Shown here: piece after piece, positions 45,306-52,593 of the stretch
Position numbering within the stretch: position 1 is the first letter of the stretch
Layout: each line of letters opens with the position of its first letter
Origin: Nonomuraea jabiensis
GTDB taxonomy: Bacteria > Actinomycetota > Actinomycetes > Streptosporangiales > Streptosporangiaceae
Direction of reading: 5' to 3'
Assembly: GCF_014204795.1 (NCBI RefSeq)
Contig: NZ_JACHMB010000001.1
Span: forward strand, 11,994,501-12,058,500
Length of the DNA: 64,000 bases
The notes under the pieces: model-generated
Told to the model about the DNA's origin: nothing
The model's input: only the letters and a program-made list of their open reading frames with translations
The model's database searches: none
Made by a program: the position numbers and the translations under genes

Positions 45306-46673
45306 TCAGGCGCGGGAGCGGCCCAGGGCGAGGGTGAGGGCGGCGGCGAGGGCGGCGATGAGGGCGTAGGCGACCGTGGTGACGTCGGTGCCGTGCTGCC
45401 AGCCGAGCGCTCCGATCGTGGTGGTCATGGCGGCCACACCCAGGGAGGAGCCGACGTAACGGGCGGTGTTGTTGGCGCCCGAGCCCATGCTCGCCCGCGC
45501 GATCGGCACGCTCTCGATGGCCAGATGGGTCAGCGAGGCGTTGATGAGCCCGCTGCCGACGCCGCCCACCACCAGGCCGGCGACGACCCGCGTCCAGGGG
45601 GCGGCGTCCGCGACCCCGAGCGTGAGCAGGGCTCCGGCGGCGGACAGGAGCAGGCCGAGCGCGAGGCGGACGCCCGAGTGGACGCGCAGGTGCCGGGCCA
45701 GCAGGGAGGCCAGGAACGACATGCCCGACCACAGCGAGAACAGCACGGCGCTGGTGAGCGGGGTGAGCGAGCGGGTCACCTGGAGCACGGTGGGCAGGTA
45801 GCTCATCATCCCGATGACGGCGATCCCCGTGACGAACGCGCCCGAGGTGGCCACCAGGAAGAGCGGGCGGCGCAGCAGGCCGAGGTCGATGAGGGGCTCG
45901 CGGCGGCGGTTCTCGATCAGCGTGAACGCGGCCAGCAGCACGACCGCGGCGGCGAACGACGCGTACACGACGGGCCGGTTCCAGCCCAGCCGGCCCTCGG
46001 TGACCCCGGTGAGCAGCGCGGCGGTGCCGAGCGCCAGCGTGACCGCGCCGGGCAGGTCGTGCGGGCGGCGGCGGTCGCTGCGCGACTCCGGCAGCACCCG
46101 GCCGGCCGCCACCGCCAGGACCGCGCCGGCGACGGCGATCAGGAGGTGCACGCCGCGCCAGCTCCAGGCGGCGGCGATCGAGCCGGACAGCAGCGGCCCC
46201 AGGGCGATGCCCAGCCCCAGCATCGCGCCGTAGCGGCCGGTCACCCGGACGCGGTCCGGGCCGCCCGGGTAGGCGTGCCCGAGCATGCCGAGGCTGCCCG
46301 CCAGCATGGCCGCGCTCGCCCCGCCCTGCACCAGCCTGGCCACGACGAACATCGCGGTGTTCGTGGAGAGCGCCGCCAGCAGGGCTCCGGCGGCCAGCGC
46401 CCAGGTGCCGGCGACGTAGGCGCGCCTGCGCCCGTGGTCGTCGGCGAGCCCGCCCGCGACCAGCAGGAGCGCGGACAGGCCGAGCGAGATCGAGTTCAGC
46501 ATCCACGCGGGACCGGTGGGGCCCGCGCCGAGGTCGGCGGCGGCCTGGGACAGCGTGACCATCGGCACCGTGTAGGTGACCAATGCGAGCAGCGCGGCGG
46601 CGCAGGCCGCCAGGGCCACCGTGCCCGCCGCGTGCGGGGCGGTCGGGGCGGGAGCCGATCTGGTGAGTGTCAC
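45306..46673 (-). CDS. MFS drug-efflux transporter (DHA2-like)
   Basis: 455 residues with about fourteen hydrophobic segments and the efflux motifs GGLADDHGRRRAYVAG (motif A) and RYGAMLGLGIALGPLLSG (motif C). It exports toxic compounds by proton antiport. The start is GTG 46673, because AAGGAG lies 5 bases before it. An ATG at 46691 would have no site and would sit inside the operator. It is divergent from the HxlR gene at 46756, which probably represses it. Confidence 0.9.
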   Translation of the reverse strand: MTLTRSAPAPTAPHAAGTVALAACAAALLALVTYTVPMVTLSQAAADLGAGPTGPAWMLNSISLGLSALLLVAGGLADDHGRRRAYVAGTWALAAGALLAALSTNTAMFVVARLVQGGASAAMLAGSLGMLGHAYPGGPDRVRVTGRYGAMLGLGIALGPLLSGSIAAAWSWRGVHLLIAVAGAVLAVAAGRVLPESRSDRRRPHDLPGAVTLALGTAALLTGVTEGRLGWNRPVVYASFAAAVVLLAAFTLIENRRREPLIDLGLLRRPLFLVATSGAFVTGIAVIGMMSYLPTVLQVTRSLTPLTSAVLFSLWSGMSFLASLLARHLRVHSGVRLALGLLLSAAGALLTLGVADAAPWTRVVAGLVVGGVGSGLINASLTHLAIESVPIARASMGSGANNTARYVGSSLGVAAMTTTIGALGWQHGTDVTTVAYALIAALAAALTLALGRSRA

Positions 46674-46685
46674 GGCGTCTCCTTG

Positions 46686-46742
46686 GTTCATTCATTGAAC
46701 TGTGGAGGCACACGCTAACACGCCAAGGTTCAATGAATGAAT
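46686..46742. promoter_or_regulatory. Paired operators between the MFS and HxlR genes
   Basis: GTTCATTCATTGAAC (46686-46700) and GTTCAATGAATGAAT (46728-46742) are each palindromic (GTTCA-N5-TGAAC/T) and together form a 14-bp inverted repeat 27 bases apart. One lies just before the MFS ribosome site, the other just before that of the HxlR gene. This is a classic layout for autoregulation plus control of the exporter. Confidence 0.75.
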
Positions 46743-46755
46743 TACCCTGGAGGTC

Positions 46756-47292
46756 ATGGCGCTCGGCAAGAACTACGACGGCCAGGACTGCTCCCTCGCC
46801 CGCTCCCTGGAGCTGGTCGGCGAGCGCTGGACGATGCTCGTCATCCGCGACGCCCTCTACGGCGTGCGCCGCTACGGCGACTTCCTGGCCCACCTGGACA
46901 TCCCGCGGGCCGTGCTGTCCCAGCGCCTCACCACGCTCGTGGACGCCGGGGTCCTGCGCCGCCGCCGCTACCAGGAGTCGCCGCCGCGCGAGGAGTACGT
47001 CCTGACCGAGATGGGGCAGGAGCTCTGGCCCGCCGTCCTCGTCCTTGGCAGCTGGGGCGAACGCCACCTGTCGACCAAGCCGCGGCGGATCTTCTGCCAC
47101 GTGCCCTGCGACACCAGGATCGACGGTTACGGCATGTGCCCGGCCTGCGGCCTCCGCCCCGAGCTGGCCGAGATCGAGGTACGCCCCGGCCCCGGCGCCG
47201 ACCTCTTCCGGGACGACCCCGTCAGCCGCGCCCTACGGCGCCCGCACCGCATGCTCGAGCCCCTGCCGCACACCGCCGCCGAGGCCACCTGA
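46756..47292 (+). CDS. HxlR-family transcriptional regulator
   Basis: 178 residues with the HxlR winged helix: CSLARSLELVGERWTMLVIRD, RAVLSQRLTTLVDAGVL and EEYVLTEMGQEL. Cys12 (GQDCSLAR) is the conserved N-terminal cysteine that acts as redox sensor in some relatives. Further cysteines (FCHVPCD, CPACG) form a possible zinc site. GGAGG precedes ATG 46756. It probably binds the paired operators in front of it and represses the divergent exporter. Confidence 0.9.
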   Translation: MALGKNYDGQDCSLARSLELVGERWTMLVIRDALYGVRRYGDFLAHLDIPRAVLSQRLTTLVDAGVLRRRRYQESPPREEYVLTEMGQELWPAVLVLGSWGERHLSTKPRRIFCHVPCDTRIDGYGMCPACGLRPELAEIEVRPGPGADLFRDDPVSRALRRPHRMLEPLPHTAAEAT

Positions 47293-47353
47293 GTCGCCGA
47301 ACGTGCGGGGGTGTGCGAAGCCGTGCCGTCCGCTCTGGTTGACGGTCAGGGCC

Positions 47354-48841
47354 TCATGCGGGCGGCAGCCACGTGCGCAGGGCGGTCACCAGCGTGACCG
47401 TGTCGGCGGGACCGGGGCCGGACGCCCACGCGACCGCTCCGTCCGGCCGGACGAGCGCCGCCGCCAGATCGTCGCGATCCGTCACGGTCGCCTCGACCAC
47501 GTCCAGCGCCCCGCGCCACGGCCCCGCCACCTGCGCGACCTCCGGCTGCGACGGCGCGTGGACGAGCAGCGCCCGCCCGCTCCCGCACAACTCCGAGATC
47601 GTGCGGGTCTCCCCCGGACCGGTCACCAGCCGCAGGTCGGGGCAGGCGCGGCCGGTCAGCGGGTGCGTGGCCGGGTACGGGAAGGCGTACCGGGTGGCGA
47701 GCCCGTTCAGCATCCGGCCGAAGTAGCGGTTGACGTCCGGGAGGTCGAGCAGGTCCGACACGATGTCGCGCATGGCCGCCACGTGCTCCCCCGGCAGCGA
47801 CAGGGCGGACTGGGCGCGCGTGTTGTGCAGGACGGCGGCGCCGACGGGATGGCGTTCCGCGGTGTAGGTGTCGAGCAGGCCCTCGGGGGCGCGCCCGGCG
47901 GCGGTGGCGGCGAGCTTCCAGCCCAGGTTGACGGCGTCCATGAGGCCGAGGTTGAGCCCCTGGCCGCCGTTCGGGGAGTGGACGTGGGCGGCGTCGCCGG
48001 CCAGCAGGACCCGGCCGATCCGGTACGTGGCCGCCTGGCGCGCGCCGTCGGTGAACCGCAGCGGGCCGCGCACCTGCGGGATCTCGACGTCCACGCCCGT
48101 CACCCGGAGCAGGCTCTGGCGCATCTCCTCGGCGGTCAGCGGCAGCCCGCGGTCCTCGGGGAACCCGTCGAACTCGATCGTGGCCACCATCCCGGGCGCC
48201 CGCATCAGCCTGCCCGTGGCGGTCCAGCCCGGCGCGGGGAGCCGGTCGAGGCCGGGGGCGTCGGTCAGGACCCGGCGTACGACGCTCGTGGGCTCGGTGC
48301 CGGGGAAGCCGAACCCGGCCAGCTTGCGCACCGTCGAGCGTCCCCCGTCGCAGCCGACCAGGTACGGCGCGGACAAACGCCGCTCCCCGGCCGGTCCGGC
48401 GACGGTGACGGTGACGCCGCGGTCGTCCTGGACCAGGGCGACCACCTCGCACTCTCGCATCACGACGTCTCCGGCGAGCGAGGTGAGGTGCTCGGCGAGG
48501 ATCCGTTCGAGGTCCCGTTGCCAGATCAGCGCGCCGACCCGGTCCGGCTCCTCCTGCAGGGCAGGGTCGATCTTGAAGATCTGGGCGAAGTGCCCCTTCT
48601 CGCTGCCGTGGTCGCGCGCCTTGTCGGCAACCCCTTGCTCCCGGTACGCGTCCAGGGCCTCGCCCAGCCCCCGGCGGCGCAGCGCCTCGGCGGCCAGCGG
48701 GCCGATCCCGCGCGCCTTGGGCTCGGCGCTCGGCTCGGCGAGCCGTTCCAGCACCAGCGGCCTGGCTCCGGCGAGCCGTAACTCGGCGGCGAGCAGCAGC
48801 CCCACGGGCCCGGCCCCCACCACGATGACGTCGGCGTCCAT
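47354..48841 (-). CDS. FAD-dependent aromatic monooxygenase (PheA/TfdB, Rox-like)
   Basis: 495 residues. FAD-binding motif VVGAGPVGLLLAAE, DG-motif VGCDGGRSTVRKLAG and ribityl-binding GDAAHVHSPNGGQGLNLGLMD are all intact. The C-terminal thioredoxin-like domain is present. The enzyme hydroxylates an aromatic or polyketide substrate with NADPH and oxygen; relatives tailor or inactivate antibiotics such as rifampicin. It is divergent from a TetR gene that probably controls it. Confidence 0.9.
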   Translation of the reverse strand: MDADVIVVGAGPVGLLLAAELRLAGARPLVLERLAEPSAEPKARGIGPLAAEALRRRGLGEALDAYREQGVADKARDHGSEKGHFAQIFKIDPALQEEPDRVGALIWQRDLERILAEHLTSLAGDVVMRECEVVALVQDDRGVTVTVAGPAGERRLSAPYLVGCDGGRSTVRKLAGFGFPGTEPTSVVRRVLTDAPGLDRLPAPGWTATGRLMRAPGMVATIEFDGFPEDRGLPLTAEEMRQSLLRVTGVDVEIPQVRGPLRFTDGARQAATYRIGRVLLAGDAAHVHSPNGGQGLNLGLMDAVNLGWKLAATAAGRAPEGLLDTYTAERHPVGAAVLHNTRAQSALSLPGEHVAAMRDIVSDLLDLPDVNRYFGRMLNGLATRYAFPYPATHPLTGRACPDLRLVTGPGETRTISELCGSGRALLVHAPSQPEVAQVAGPWRGALDVVEATVTDRDDLAAALVRPDGAVAWASGPGPADTVTLVTALRTWLPPA

Positions 48842-48857
48842 CGTCGCTCCCTAAACT

Positions 48858-48876
48858 AGACTAGACCGTCTCGTCT
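48858..48876. promoter_or_regulatory. Probable TetR operator, 19-bp palindrome
   Basis: AGACTAGAC and GTCTCGTCT flank one C, with a single mismatch. It sits 17 bases before the monooxygenase start and 38 before the TetR start. A further partial copy (AGACTAG) is at 48880-48886. Confidence 0.65.
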
Positions 48877-48914
48877 CATAGACTAGCCCTCACCCAGAAA
48901 GGTGCGTACGAACC

Positions 48915-49544
48915 ATGACCGAGCACGGCCCGCGACGCTCCCCGGCCAAGCGCCGCGCCATCCTCGACGCCGCGATCAAGGTCTTCACCGACCAGGGGTA
49001 CGCCCGGACCAGCGTGGACGCCATCGCCGCGGTGGCGGGGGTGGGCAAGCAGACGGTGTACGGCCATTTCGGGGACAAGGAGCAGCTGTTCCTGGCCGCG
49101 ATCCAGGAGGCCAGGTCGGCGGTGAGCGGCCCACTGGCTGGAGGCGGCGCTGCGGGCACGCCGGGCATCGCCTTGAGCGGCGATCCGCGCGAGGACCTCA
49201 CCGCCCTCGGCGAGCGGATCCTCGACATCGCGCTCTCACCTCGCGTGTCGGCGCTGCACCGGCTGACCATCGCGGAGGTGGCCCACCATCCGCAGCTCCA
49301 GCGCACCTGGCGCGAGAGCTCGGCGTCGGCGGACGGCGCGGTGGTCGGCTACCTGCGCGACCGCGACGCCGACGGGCGGCTGCGGGTCCCGGACCCGGCC
49401 AGGGCGGCGCGCCAGTTCTCGCATCTGGTGATCACCGAGGGACGGGTCGAGACGGCGTACGGGATGCTGCCGCTGCGACCCGAACGGCGGCACGCCATCG
49501 CCGCCGACGCCGCCGACCTCATCGTCCGTGCCCACCGCCCCTGA
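48915..49544 (+). CDS. TetR/AcrR-family transcriptional regulator
   Basis: 209 residues. The N-terminal TetR helix-turn-helix is ILDAAIKVFTDQGYARTSVD, AVAGVGKQTVYGHFGDKEQL. The C-terminal ligand domain is of the TetR_C_AefR-like type. It is a repressor, likely released by the substrate of the divergent monooxygenase. Confidence 0.92.
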   Translation: MTEHGPRRSPAKRRAILDAAIKVFTDQGYARTSVDAIAAVAGVGKQTVYGHFGDKEQLFLAAIQEARSAVSGPLAGGGAAGTPGIALSGDPREDLTALGERILDIALSPRVSALHRLTIAEVAHHPQLQRTWRESSASADGAVVGYLRDRDADGRLRVPDPARAARQFSHLVITEGRVETAYGMLPLRPERRHAIAADAADLIVRAHRP

Positions 49545-49630
49545 CACCGCACGATCGCCGCACGCGCCAGAATTCAGAAGGGCCGGAGATCACCCTTTAG
49601 GACGACCCTTTCCGGGGATTATTACGTTTG

Positions 49631-49667
49631 GTGATGCACCTTGAACAAAAAGCAAGAGATGCATCAC
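49631..49667. promoter_or_regulatory. Inverted repeat in the leader of the conflict operon
   Basis: GTGATGCA (49631-49638) and TGCATCAC (49660-49667) are exact complements 21 bases apart. It lies in a 224-bp, relatively A/T-rich spacer. TTGAAC at 49641 between the arms could serve as -35 box. It is the only symmetrical element seen before the ten-gene operon. Confidence 0.45.
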
Positions 49668-49768
49668 ATGACGGCGTGCCGACAAATATCCTGATTGCCA
49701 GGTGGGCGAGGGCTCGGGGTGTGTGGAGGGGCACGTTTGCGCATGACTAGAAAGCACCCTGGAAAAAA

Positions 49769-51580
49769 ATGGTGAGATGTCCTATCTGTCGGTCTTGGGC
49801 ATCAAGCGAACAATGTGGCCAATGTGGCTGGCGGATTCGCACGCCGCTCATTCTCGGACCGGCCACCCCCGACCTGCACCGGAATTTCCGTTCCCAACTG
49901 GAACGCGCCCAAGCCCGGCACGACATCCGCGCCGCGCTCCGGGCCGCGGGGGCTCCCGGCGAGGAGGACGGGCAACTGCTCCAGGAGTTGCTCGACCGTG
50001 CCGTCAGAGGCGCCTCGGCCTCCGAGGAGACGGTCGAGAGCTGCCGCACCCGGCTCCGCGGCGAGCGGGTGCCGCGCTGGCCGCTGAAGGACGTGTTGAG
50101 CCAGATGCTCGGCCACGTGATCAGGGGCGAGATCTCGGGGTTGCTGGTCGTCGGCCTGGGCGCGGACCGGGTGGCGGCTCGCAAGATCAAGGCGGGCAGG
50201 CACGGGACACCGCTGGAGGTGGACGGCCCGGACTGGAGCAGGACCTGGGAGGAGATCGGCACCGGCCTGCCGGCGGACCGTACGATCTGCCGGTTCGTCC
50301 TGGCCGGCGGCGTGGGCGACCAGCCCGACGGCGTGCTGGACGCCGCCTCCCACGCCGACGCCCTCTACGCCCAGCTGGCCAGCGCGTACGCCCTCACCAG
50401 CGGCCGGGTGGCGCTGGCCCTCGTGCTGGAGCGGCCGGGCTGGCCGCTGCTCGACCGGGTGGCGCGGGAGCTGGCCCGGCACCGGCAGCCGGTCGCCGCC
50501 CTCCATGGGGAGGACTTCGACAAGGCCGTCCAGCAGCTGATCGACCGGTCGCCGCTGCGCGAGCCGTACGCGCTGGTGCTGGGGCAGATCGACGCCGACG
50601 AGGGCACGGCCTCGCTGGTCACGCGGACGCTGTTCGAGGCCGGCACGGTGCCGGGCAAGGACGTGCAGAAGGCGCTGACCGTCCAGGCGCCGGAGGCGAT
50701 CAGCGCCGGGGTGTGCCTGCCGGTGGTCAGGTTCACGTCGGGGTCGCCCGAGACCTGGGAGCTGGTGGGCAGCGGTTTGCTGCCGCTGGGGCCGGGAGAG
50801 AGCGCCGGGCTGTGGGCGGTGCTCGACGGCGTCGACCGGGTCCGCCTGGTCGGCCAGACCAAGGAGGTGCAGCCCGACCGCAGATCCTGGTCCGAGCTCT
50901 ACACGTCGTTCTCCGTCTGGACGCGGCGCCGGCGGACCGTCGACCTGGTCTTCCTGCTGGAGCTGAACACCGCCGAGGACAGGATCTCCCTCGACCGGCG
51001 CGGCCTGGTCCGCGAGGTGATCACCAAGGCGAGCCGGGCACTGGCCGCACGCGACCTGCTGCGGGTCGGGCTGGTGGGCTACCGCGACCACGGCATCAGG
51101 CGGCTGTACCGCACCGAGCCCGTGGTCGACATCGTCCCGCTCGGCCGCCCCGACGAGGCCCGCGCCCGGCTCGACGACTGGGACAACGGCCCACCCCACC
51201 CCACGACGGCGGCGCTGTCGGACGCCCTGCACGCCGCGTCGGAGATCCCGTGGCGAGATGGCAGCGCCCGGTTCGTGCTCACCCTTGGAGACCGTATGCC
51301 CTGCGGCACGGATCAGTTCAGCAAGCTGACGCCGGAGATCTGCCCCGGCCGGCGTTCCTGGAAGCGCGGCCTCGAACAGGTCAAGCGGGACGGCGCGCGC
51401 TGCCTCGCGGTGGTGAGCCGGGAACGCCGGATCAAAGGGGACCGGTCGTGGGAGGCCATCGGCGAGAACGGCCGCTTCGACGCGGACAGGGTGACGGCCG
51501 ACGACCTCCTGGAGGCCCTGGGGCTGGCGGGCGACTTCCCGTTCGCGCAGATCGCGGCCGGCGAGGAGGGGTCGCCGTGA
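49769..51580 (+). CDS. Zinc-ribbon protein with C-terminal vWA-like domain
   Basis: 603 residues, first gene of the conflict operon. Cys4, Cys7, Cys16 and Cys19 (CPIC, CGQC) form an N-terminal zinc ribbon. A helical and alpha/beta middle follows that I do not recognise. From about residue 390 a vWA-like domain runs (VDLVFLLELN, then LRVGLVGYRDHGIRR and RFVLTLGD). The metal-site DxSxS is replaced by ELNTAED, so MIDAS binding may be altered or lost. vWA domains assemble protein complexes and pair with MoxR ATPases or GTPases. The GTPase gene follows with a 4-base overlap. ATG 49769 is taken; GTG 49772 is equally close to GGAAAAA. The role as adaptor is inferred. Confidence 0.75.
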   Translation: MVRCPICRSWASSEQCGQCGWRIRTPLILGPATPDLHRNFRSQLERAQARHDIRAALRAAGAPGEEDGQLLQELLDRAVRGASASEETVESCRTRLRGERVPRWPLKDVLSQMLGHVIRGEISGLLVVGLGADRVAARKIKAGRHGTPLEVDGPDWSRTWEEIGTGLPADRTICRFVLAGGVGDQPDGVLDAASHADALYAQLASAYALTSGRVALALVLERPGWPLLDRVARELARHRQPVAALHGEDFDKAVQQLIDRSPLREPYALVLGQIDADEGTASLVTRTLFEAGTVPGKDVQKALTVQAPEAISAGVCLPVVRFTSGSPETWELVGSGLLPLGPGESAGLWAVLDGVDRVRLVGQTKEVQPDRRSWSELYTSFSVWTRRRRTVDLVFLLELNTAEDRISLDRRGLVREVITKASRALAARDLLRVGLVGYRDHGIRRLYRTEPVVDIVPLGRPDEARARLDDWDNGPPHPTTAALSDALHAASEIPWRDGSARFVLTLGDRMPCGTDQFSKLTPEICPGRRSWKRGLEQVKRDGARCLAVVSRERRIKGDRSWEAIGENGRFDADRVTADDLLEALGLAGDFPFAQIAAGEEGSP

Positions 51581-52593
51581 CCGAGACCCCGCAACCGCCC
51601 GTACGGCGCCTGCCCGACCGCCTGCCGGAACTCGAGACGGAGGCCGTGTCCCCCACCCGCCCGGCCGTGCTCCCGCCCGGCCCCGACGACGACGCCGACG
51701 TCCCGTTCGCCCCGCCCGCGGACGTGGCCAAGGGCATGCGGATCGGCCTGTGGGGAGCCAGCGCCAGCGGCAAGACGACCTTCGTCAACGCGCTGGCCCA
51801 CGTCGCCAACAACACCACCGATTACGGCAGGTGGCGGGTCATGGGCATGGATGACGGCGAGCGGGCCTTCCTCACCGAGGGCAAGCAGCGCCTGATCAAC
51901 GAGGGCGGCTTCCCGGAGGCCACCATCTCCGGCAGCGAGCTGCGCTTCGGCTTCGCGGGGCAGCGCCTGGACGGCACGGAGACCCATTTCGTGCTGCACG
52001 TCCAGGACCGGCCCGGCGGCGACTTCCACGACCGCAGCGCGGACATGGAGCAGGTGGCCTCCCAGCTCGCCCAGTGCCACGGTTTCGTGCTGCTCTTCGA
52101 CCCGCTCCGGGAGCGGCGCGACTCCAACAGCGCCGACTACCTGTTCGGCATGCTGGAGTACATCACCACGCTGCTCGTCAAATCCGGAGAGACCAAGCTC
52201 TATCTGCCGTTCGAGGTCGCGGTCTGCGTGACGAAGTGGGATGACCCGGGCGTGTTCATGCCCGCCCGCGCGGCCGGCTGGGGCACCCAGGACAGGCCGG
52301 ACGGCGCGCCGCGGGTAAAAGATCATGATGCGAGGGCCTATTTCACCTGGGCGTGCCGCTATTTCGGCGCCGACGTCGGGCAGCGCGTCGACCAGATCAT
52401 CGAAAAGTATTTCGATCCGGCGCGCACCTGCTATTTCGTCTCCTCTTCCGTCGGTTTCCGGCGCTACGACGGCGAACGTTTCGACGCCCGGAAATTCGCC
52501 AATGTGCAGGGCAACCGGATCAGCCAGATCAATCCGATCAACGTCATCGAGCCCTTTCTGGAGCTCGAACGAAGGCTCCGGAGCAGACGATGA
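51577..52593 (+). CDS. P-loop GTPase of the conflict operon
   Basis: 338 residues. An acidic, Pro-rich 50-residue N-terminus is followed by a TRAFAC-type GTPase: Walker A GLWGASASGKTT (Lys66), switch II region HVQDRPGGD (Asp144, Gly147) and base-specifying TKWD (219-222). It probably acts as a nucleotide switch for the GTPase-associated protein encoded next. The start is GTG 51577, with a strong GGAGGGG just upstream and a 4-base overlap on each side. It resembles the GTPases paired with GAP1 proteins in predicted bacterial conflict systems; the exact subfamily (double-GTPase type or other) is not settled. Confidence 0.85.
   Translation: MTETPQPPVRRLPDRLPELETEAVSPTRPAVLPPGPDDDADVPFAPPADVAKGMRIGLWGASASGKTTFVNALAHVANNTTDYGRWRVMGMDDGERAFLTEGKQRLINEGGFPEATISGSELRFGFAGQRLDGTETHFVLHVQDRPGGDFHDRSADMEQVASQLAQCHGFVLLFDPLRERRDSNSADYLFGMLEYITTLLVKSGETKLYLPFEVAVCVTKWDDPGVFMPARAAGWGTQDRPDGAPRVKDHDARAYFTWACRYFGADVGQRVDQIIEKYFDPARTCYFVSSSVGFRRYDGERFDARKFANVQGNRISQINPINVIEPFLELERRLRSRR

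Noticed and set aside
49777..52593. A single 938-codon fusion of the first two conflict-operon genes
   Set aside because: Its first two thirds are a shifted reading of the zinc-ribbon vWA gene. The GTPase has its own GTG start with strong ribosome site at 51577.
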